Source: Gaiellasilicea sp037721555
GTDB lineage: Bacteria; Actinomycetota; Thermoleophilia; Gaiellales; Gaiellaceae
NCBI GenBank assembly: GCA_037721555.1
Contig: JBBJOI010000028.1
Location: forward strand, 1 to 34,127
Direction: 5' to 3'
Length of the DNA stretch: 34,127 nt
Shown here: piece by piece, positions 29,714-34,127 of the stretch
Position numbering within the stretch: the first letter of the stretch is position 1
Layout: each line of letters opens with the position of its first letter
Position numbers and translations under genes: made by a program
Notes under the pieces: model-generated
Told to the model about the DNA's origin: nothing
Database searches by the model: none
What the model saw: only the letters and a program-made list of their open reading frames with translations

Positions 29714-30612
29714 CCGCTCAGGCTGAACACCAGTCGCTTTCGCGCAGCGAAAGCGACAGGGTGGAGGAGCGGCTGCGGGAGGCGGTGTCCACCCACCCGG
29801 GCCTCGTCGAGCGCCTCAGCACCGCCGCCCTCGAGGCCGGCGGCAAGCGGATGCGGCCGCTGCTGATCCACCTCGTGAGCGACGACCGCGCGCGCGCGCT
29901 CCGCTGCAGCGTCGCGATCGAGCTCGTCCACACAGCCACGCTCGTGCACGACGACCTGATCGACCGCGCTCCACTCCGCCGCGGCCACCCAACGGCCTGG
30001 CGCACGGACGGGGACGATGCCGCGCGCACGACCGGTGATTACCTGTTCGCACGTGGGTTCGCAGAGCTGGCGGAGGCGGGAGATCTCGAGGGCGTGCGCA
30101 TTCTCGCGGAGGCCTGCCTCGGGCTCGTCCGGGGCGAGGCGCTCCAGCGGCGGCAGCGACACCGGCCGGAGACCACGGTCGAGTCGTACCTCGAGCGGAT
30201 CGCGCTCAAGACAGGAAAGCTCTTCGAGGCCGCCTGCCTTCTCGGCTCGCGGGACGCCGGTCTCGGCCGCTTCGGGCTGAACCTCGGCATCGCCTTCCAG
30301 ATCGCCGACGACGTGCTCGACTGCTCCGGCGACACCCTCGAGACGGGAAAGCTCGCAGGCACCGACCTGCGCGAGGGCACGCCGACACTGCCGCTGCTGC
30401 TGGCAGCCCAGGAGGACGAAGCGGTGCGCGCCGCGCTGGCGGGCGGCGCGAGAACGGGCGTGCTGCTCCGCGTCGCCGCCACCGGAGCATTGGAGCGTTC
30501 TCTGGAGACGGCGCGCGGCTACGCTAGAACGGCACGCGAGAGCCTCGACGGCGCCGTCAACCGAGACGAGCTCGAGTCGCTCGCGGACGCAGTCGTCGAG
30601 AGGAGACGGTGA
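29710..30612 (+). CDS. Polyprenyl diphosphate synthase (trans-isoprenyl diphosphate synthase)
   Basis: This 300-residue enzyme extends allylic diphosphates with isopentenyl diphosphate, here probably to make the menaquinone side chain. Both Asp-rich motifs are present: HTATLVHDDLIDRAPLRRGHPT (first, residue about 80) and FQIADDVLDCSGD (second, about 200), with GGKRMRPLLIHL near residue 45 and KTGKLFEAACLLG. Length suits long-chain synthases. GTG 29710 overlaps the ubiE stop (GTGA). The N-terminal QSLSRSESDR is coded by a second palindrome (29733-29757) outside the conserved domain. Product chain length cannot be read from the sequence. Confidence 0.92.
   Translation: MTAQAEHQSLSRSESDRVEERLREAVSTHPGLVERLSTAALEAGGKRMRPLLIHLVSDDRARALRCSVAIELVHTATLVHDDLIDRAPLRRGHPTAWRTDGDDAARTTGDYLFARGFAELAEAGDLEGVRILAEACLGLVRGEALQRRQRHRPETTVESYLERIALKTGKLFEAACLLGSRDAGLGRFGLNLGIAFQIADDVLDCSGDTLETGKLAGTDLREGTPTLPLLLAAQEDEAVRAALAGGARTGVLLRVAATGALERSLETARGYARTARESLDGAVNRDELESLADAVVERRR
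29733..29757. repeat. Intragenic palindrome near the start of the polyprenyl synthase gene
   Basis: GTCGCTTTCGC, spacer GCA, GCGAAAGCGAC: a perfect 11-bp stem with a 3-nt loop, in frame, coding SLSRSESD. Same core TCGCGYAGCGA and same 3-nt spacer as the palindrome 35 bp upstream. Confidence 0.8.
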
Positions 30613-30616
30613 CCCG

Positions 30617-31741
30617 GTGGCCGTAATCGCACGCACGTCATCGCCCGAGCCCATCCGGGAGATCCGGGAGATCCGGGAGAAGGTCGAGGCAGGTGAACGC
30701 CTGAGCTTCGAGGACGGCCTGACGCTCCTCGAGTCCGACGACCTGCTCGGCCTCGGCGAGCTCGCCGATCTCGCGCGCCGGCGACGCGGCGGCTCGGACG
30801 AGGTCTACTTCGTCCAGAACCTCTACCTGAACCAAACGAACGTCTGCCGCGTGAAATGCAAGTTCTGCGCCTTCGCGGCGACCCAGAAGCAAGAGCAGGC
30901 CTACACGATCTCCACGTCGGAGCTCGTCGAGGACGCGCTCCGCCAGCGCGAGCTGACCGGTTTCACGGAGATCCACCTGGTGAACGGCGAGAACCCGCAC
31001 GTGGGCTTCGAGTTCTACGTCGAGACGGTGCGCGCGCTGCATGCGGCACTGCCCGACGTGCACCTGAAGCTCTACACAGCCTCGGAGATCCACCACATGA
31101 CGACGCTCTCCGGCCTGTCGCACGAGGAGGTGCTGCGCGAGCTCAAGGCCGCAGGTCTCGGCTCCCTGCCGGGTGGAGGCGCCGAAGTCTTCGCCGATCG
31201 GGTACGCCGGCTGGTCGCACCGGGCAAGGAGCATCCGGACCGCTGGTTCGAGACGCACGACGCGGCGCACCGGCTCGGCATCCCGACGCACTGCACCATG
31301 CTCTACGGTCACGTCGAGACCTACGAGGAGCGGATCGACCACCTGCTCCGGCTGCGCGAGCAGCAGGACAAGACCGGCGGTTTCCTCGCCTTCATCCCGC
31401 TCGCCTTCCACCCAGAGAACACGGTCTTCGAGCGCCGCGGCTGGCGGCACACGACAGGCTCGGACGACCTGAAGATGCTCGCTGTCTCGCGCCTCGTGCT
31501 CGACAACATCCCGAACATCAAGGCCTACTGGATCATGATGGGCATGCCGCTCGCTGCGGTCGCGCTCCACTTCGGCGCAAACGACGTCCAGGGAACGGTT
31601 GTGCGGGAGCAGATCTTCCATGCTGCGGGTGCACGCACCGAGACCGAGCAGGGAATCGACCAGCTCGTCCGCTTCGTGGGCGACGCGGGCCGGATCCCGG
31701 TGCAGCGCGACACGCTCTACAACGAGCTACGGCGATGGTGA
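30617..31741 (+). CDS. mqnE: Aminofutalosine synthase (radical SAM)
   Basis: This 374-residue radical SAM enzyme joins 3-enolpyruvoyl-benzoate and SAM to give aminofutalosine in the futalosine route to menaquinone. The cluster motif is CRVKCKFC (CxxxCxxC, residue about 77), after VYFVQNLYLNQTN. MqnE features include TEIHLVNGENPHVGFEFY, LYTASEIHHMTTLSGLSHEEVL, LGSLPGGGAEVFADRVR and CTMLYGHVETYEERIDHLLRLREQQDKTGGFLAFIPLAFHPENT. GTG 30617 lies 4 nt after the polyprenyl synthase stop, with AGGAG 11 nt upstream. Three tandem 9-bp units code the N-terminal IREIREIRE. The gene overlaps the VOC gene by 7 nt. Confidence 0.96.
   Translation: MAVIARTSSPEPIREIREIREKVEAGERLSFEDGLTLLESDDLLGLGELADLARRRRGGSDEVYFVQNLYLNQTNVCRVKCKFCAFAATQKQEQAYTISTSELVEDALRQRELTGFTEIHLVNGENPHVGFEFYVETVRALHAALPDVHLKLYTASEIHHMTTLSGLSHEEVLRELKAAGLGSLPGGGAEVFADRVRRLVAPGKEHPDRWFETHDAAHRLGIPTHCTMLYGHVETYEERIDHLLRLREQQDKTGGFLAFIPLAFHPENTVFERRGWRHTTGSDDLKMLAVSRLVLDNIPNIKAYWIMMGMPLAAVALHFGANDVQGTVVREQIFHAAGARTETEQGIDQLVRFVGDAGRIPVQRDTLYNELRRW
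30653..30679 (+). repeat. Tandem 9-bp repeat, three perfect copies
   Basis: ATCCGGGAG occurs three times head to tail inside mqnE, coding IRE three times before the conserved domain. Unit length keeps the frame, so copy number can change without loss of function. Confidence 0.9.
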
Positions 31742-32151
31742 CCCTCAGCCAGACCATTCCGGCCATGCCGGTGCGCGATGCGGCGGCCGCGGTCTCCTTC
31801 TATCGCGACCGGCTCGGCTTCGACGTCGTCCACCACGACGGTGGCTTTGCGGTTCTCCGCCGCGACGAGGCAGTCGTGCACCTCTGGGAGGCTGACGACG
31901 AAGGTTGGCGACAGCGCTTCGATCCGGAGCGACCGATCTGCTCCGGCGCCGAGTCGTTCATCGCCGGCACGGCCAGCTGCCGCATCCTCGTCGAGGGCGT
32001 GGACGAGCTCTTCGACGAGCTTCGACGACACGACGTGCTCCACCCGGTGTCGAAGGCCGGACCGAACGACACGGACTTCGGCACGCGCGAGTTCGCCACC
32101 ACCGATCAGGACGGCAACCTGGTCGCGTTCTTCCAGTGGGTGCAGGCGTGA
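31735..32151 (+). CDS. VOC/glyoxalase-fold protein (bleomycin-resistance-like)
   Basis: This 138-residue VOC-superfamily protein starts at ATG 31735, overlapping mqnE by 7 nt. It reads IPAMPVRDAAAAVSFYRDRLGFDVVHHDGGFAVLRRDEAVVHLWEADDEGW, later ILVEGVDELFDELRRHDVLHPVSKAGPNDTDFGTREFATTDQDGNLVAFFQWV. This is the paired beta-alpha-beta-beta-beta pattern of bleomycin-binding/glyoxalase proteins. His in VVHLWEA and Glu in GTREF occupy typical ligand positions. It lies between mqnE and mqnA in one tightly packed operon. A part in menaquinone synthesis or in handling a reactive intermediate is possible but unsupported beyond position. Confidence 0.87.
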   Translation: MVTLSQTIPAMPVRDAAAAVSFYRDRLGFDVVHHDGGFAVLRRDEAVVHLWEADDEGWRQRFDPERPICSGAESFIAGTASCRILVEGVDELFDELRRHDVLHPVSKAGPNDTDFGTREFATTDQDGNLVAFFQWVQA

Positions 32152-32161
32152 TGGGGCTCAC

Positions 32162-32926
32162 ATGATCCGCCTCGGTCGCATCTCCTACGTCAACATGGCG
32201 CCCGTCTTCCACCGGCTGAACGCCGAGGTCGAGGAGGTGACGGGTGTGCCGACGGAGCTGAACCGGATGCTGCTCGACGGTCAGCTCGACCTCGCGCCGA
32301 TCTCGTCGATCGCGTACGCCCGCCACGCCCAAGCGCTGCGCATCCTGCCGCGGATGTGCGTCTCGTCGGAGGGCGCGGTCGATTCGATCCAGCTCGTCTC
32401 GCAGGTGCCGTTCCCGCAGATCCGGACGATCGCGGTCACACCCGAGAGCGCTACCTCGGTCGTGCTGACGAAGGTGCTGCTCCCACAGGCGCAGCACGTC
32501 CCGTTCGGCGAGAGCGCGGACGCGACCCTGCTGATCGGCGACGCTGCACTGAGAAGCGCATTCGAGGATCCGACACCGCATTACGACCTCGGCAAGCTCT
32601 GGCTCGACCGGACAGGGCTGCCGATGGTCTTCGCCGTCTGGGCGGCGCCCGAGCCGGTCGTGCCCGGCCTCTCGGATCTCGAGCATGCGCTCGTGGCGTC
32701 GGTGCGGCTCGCCCGCACGGAGCCGGAGCGGCTCGCGCACGAGGCGAGCGCACGCTACGGCTACCCCGCGGGCTACCTCGCCCGCTACTTCGAGAAGCTG
32801 CGCTACTCGTTCGGCCCGCGAGAGCGCGCCGGGCTGATCACGTTCCTCGAGCTGGCGCGCGACGTGGGCGAGCTCGAGCGTGTCCCGGAGTTGCGCTTCG
32901 TGCAACGGGAGCCGGTCGAAGCGTGA
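32162..32926 (+). CDS. mqnA: Chorismate dehydratase
   Basis: This 254-residue MqnA-family protein, with a periplasmic-binding-like fold, turns chorismate into 3-enolpyruvoyl-benzoate, the first step of the futalosine pathway. Recognised by IRLGRISYVNMAPVFHRL at the N-terminus, TELNRMLLDGQLDLAPISSIAYARHAQAL, CVSSEGAVDSIQLVSQVP, TPESATSVVLTKVLL and LLIGDAALRSAFE. YDLGKLWLDRTGLPMVFAVWAA follows. ATG 32162 lies 10 nt after the VOC gene with GGGG upstream. The stop overlaps the mqnC GTG by 4 nt. Confidence 0.95.
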   Translation: MIRLGRISYVNMAPVFHRLNAEVEEVTGVPTELNRMLLDGQLDLAPISSIAYARHAQALRILPRMCVSSEGAVDSIQLVSQVPFPQIRTIAVTPESATSVVLTKVLLPQAQHVPFGESADATLLIGDAALRSAFEDPTPHYDLGKLWLDRTGLPMVFAVWAAPEPVVPGLSDLEHALVASVRLARTEPERLAHEASARYGYPAGYLARYFEKLRYSFGPRERAGLITFLELARDVGELERVPELRFVQREPVEA

Positions 32927-34008
32927 GCGTGCTGCCGATCCTCGAGAAGGCGCTCGACGGCGAGCGAATCTCCGACGACGAGGCGGCGCTCCTGCTGCGC
33001 TCGCGCGAGCTGGTCGCGATCGGCAAGGCCGCGGACGAGTTGCGCAGCCGCAGGACCGACCCCGCGCGGGTCACCTTCATCGTCGACCGAAACCTGAACT
33101 ACACGAACATCTGCGTCACCGACTGCGACTTCTGCGCCTTCTACCGCAGCCCGGGGGACCGTAACGAGGGCTACTTGCTGCCCAAGCCTGTGATCTTCAA
33201 GAAGATCGAGGAGACGCTCGCGCTGGGAGGCACCGGCCTGCTGATGCAGGGCGGCCACCATCCGGATCTCGGGATCGACTACTACGTCGACCTCTTCGGC
33301 TCGATCAAGGAGCGCTACAAGATTCACTTGCACGCGCTCTCGCCGCCGGAGATCCAGCACATCTCGCGGCGCTCGAAGCTCACCGTCTGGGAGACGCTGT
33401 CGCAACTCAGGGACGCCGGCCTCGACTCGGTGCCCGGCGGCGGCGGCGAGGTCCTCGTCGATCGCGTGCGCGAGATCATCGCGCCGAAGAAGACGAAGAC
33501 GGCGGAGTGGCTCGACGTCATGCGCCAGGCGCACCGGCTCGGCATGTCGACGACCGCGACGATGATGTACGGACACGTCGAGACGCTCGAGGAGCGGGTC
33601 GAGCACATGCGCCGGATCCGCGAGCTGCAGGACGAGACGCGTGGCTTCCGCGCGTTCATCTCCTGGACGTTCCAGCGAGACGGGAACCGGCTCTCCGACA
33701 AGGTGCCGGACGAGGCGATGCCCACGTCCTTCGACTACCTCCTGACGCAGGCCGTCTCGCGTATCTACCTCGACAACGTCGACCACATCCAGTCGAGCTG
33801 GGTGACGCAGGGGCTGAAGATCGGGCAGGTCGCGCTCGGCTTCGGCGCCGACGACATGGGCTCGATCATGATCGAGGAGAACGTCGTCTCGGCTGCCGGC
33901 ACGACCCATCGCACGTCGACCGAAGAACTCGTCCACCTGATCAGGGCGATGGGGAAGACGCCGGTGCAGCGCGACACGCTCTACCGCGACGTGAAGGTCT
34001 GGAACTAG
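32923..34008 (+). CDS. mqnC: Cyclic dehypoxanthinyl futalosine synthase (radical SAM)
   Basis: This 361-residue radical SAM enzyme cyclises dehypoxanthine futalosine. The cluster motif is CVTDCDFC (CxxxCxxC, residue about 64), in NLNYTNICVTDCDFCAFYRSPGD. Then come GGTGLLMQGGHHPDLGIDYYVDLF, HLHALSPPEIQHISRRSKL, LDSVPGGGGEVLVDRVREII, MMYGHVETLEERVEHMRRIRELQDETRGF and the end FGADDMGSIMIEENVVSAAGTTHRT. GTG 32923 (GTGA overlap with mqnA) gives MSVLPILEKALDGERIS, typical for the family; GTG 32929 is a close alternative. It is the last gene of the visible menaquinone block. Confidence 0.96.
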   Translation: MSVLPILEKALDGERISDDEAALLLRSRELVAIGKAADELRSRRTDPARVTFIVDRNLNYTNICVTDCDFCAFYRSPGDRNEGYLLPKPVIFKKIEETLALGGTGLLMQGGHHPDLGIDYYVDLFGSIKERYKIHLHALSPPEIQHISRRSKLTVWETLSQLRDAGLDSVPGGGGEVLVDRVREIIAPKKTKTAEWLDVMRQAHRLGMSTTATMMYGHVETLEERVEHMRRIRELQDETRGFRAFISWTFQRDGNRLSDKVPDEAMPTSFDYLLTQAVSRIYLDNVDHIQSSWVTQGLKIGQVALGFGADDMGSIMIEENVVSAAGTTHRTSTEELVHLIRAMGKTPVQRDTLYRDVKVWN

Positions 34009-34127
34009 GAGGGTTGACCCAGATCGTAGCGCCGCGCCGGCGGACGAACTGCTGGTGAACGTGACCACCGGCGACCACGTCCGCCCGGACCCCCTCCAGA
34101 TGCGTCCGAAACTCCTCCTCCGCCGTC
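33941..34127 (-). CDS. Partial metallophosphoesterase, truncated C-terminus, cut by window edge
   Basis: The minus-strand frame entering from the right edge reads EEEFRTHLEGVRADVVAGGHVHQQFVRRRGATIWVNP. This matches the C-terminal part of calcineurin-like phosphoesterases: the metal motif GHVH, then the strand that normally ends VNPGSVG. After VNP the family sequence is lost. The frame continues PSSRPSRRGRACR into the antisense of mqnC and stops at 33941. Either the gene has lost its 3' end where it meets mqnC, or a frameshift lies near 34010. Most of the gene is outside the window. Confidence 0.55.
   Translation of the reverse strand, partial: TAEEEFRTHLEGVRADVVAGGHVHQQFVRRRGATIWVNPPSSRPSRRGRACRAAPASSPSP

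Overview
The window is GC-rich, gene-dense bacterial DNA. Three things suggest a deep-branching actinobacterium, most likely a Thermoleophilia-type lineage: frequent GTG/TTG starts, a futalosine menaquinone pathway, and many apparently leaderless genes with TANNNT -10 boxes. That placement is an inference from gene content and style, because there is no rRNA in the window. No tRNA, rRNA, CRISPR array, insertion sequence or phage gene was seen. The longest gene-free stretches are about 210 bp (3862-4069) and 190 bp (11812-12001). Both are filled by long hairpin-forming sequences, and no stretch over 300 bases lacks a gene.

Layout. 1-3861 holds the two ends of a branched-chain/pyruvate-type 2-oxoacid dehydrogenase operon: E1 beta (cut by the window edge) and E2. 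They are separated by an acetamidase/formamidase, a frameshifted GNAT acetyltransferase and a stand-alone HIRAN protein. 4030-5557 carries a secreted CHRD protein, a thioredoxin-fold protein without its cysteines, and a small membrane protein. 5554-10966 is a co-directional run of phosphodiesterase/phosphatase, pcm, a GtrA-like flippase and two polytopic glycosyltransferase-like proteins. 11032-12784 has two minus-strand genes, a YmdB-like phosphoesterase and a degenerate M23 protein. Between them lies a 6S-like rod-shaped inverted repeat. 12874-14843 is a two-gene ABC exporter preceded by a probable leaderless 21-codon leader ORF. 14910-17803 is hemB-hemL (C5 haem pathway) plus two small unknown genes.

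17883-24225 is the accessory-looking part. Two paralogous regulators (class III cyclase domain, P-loop ATPase, TPR-like tail) flank an oppositely oriented peptide-type substrate-binding lipoprotein. The left copy is a pseudogene with a deleted P-loop and four homopolymer frameshifts. The right copy is intact.

24218-34008 is one long respiratory-quinone block. It runs: UbiD-family decarboxylase; a split, b6-type quinol:cytochrome c reductase (Rieske, short cytochrome b, subunit IV fused to cytochrome c); UbiX; UbiE/MenG; polyprenyl diphosphate synthase; MqnE; a VOC protein; MqnA; MqnC. These genes make menaquinone (MqnA, MqnE and MqnC build the ring, UbiD/UbiX decarboxylate, the polyprenyl synthase supplies the tail, MenG methylates), and the complex encoded beside them oxidises it. 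MqnB, MqnD and the UbiA-type prenyltransferase are not in the window. A truncated metallophosphoesterase reading frame enters from the right edge.

Two expression patterns recur. First genes of transcription units tend to have TANNNT 6-8 nt before the start codon with no Shine-Dalgarno. Four genes can only be read from their conserved N-termini if CTG is the start codon.
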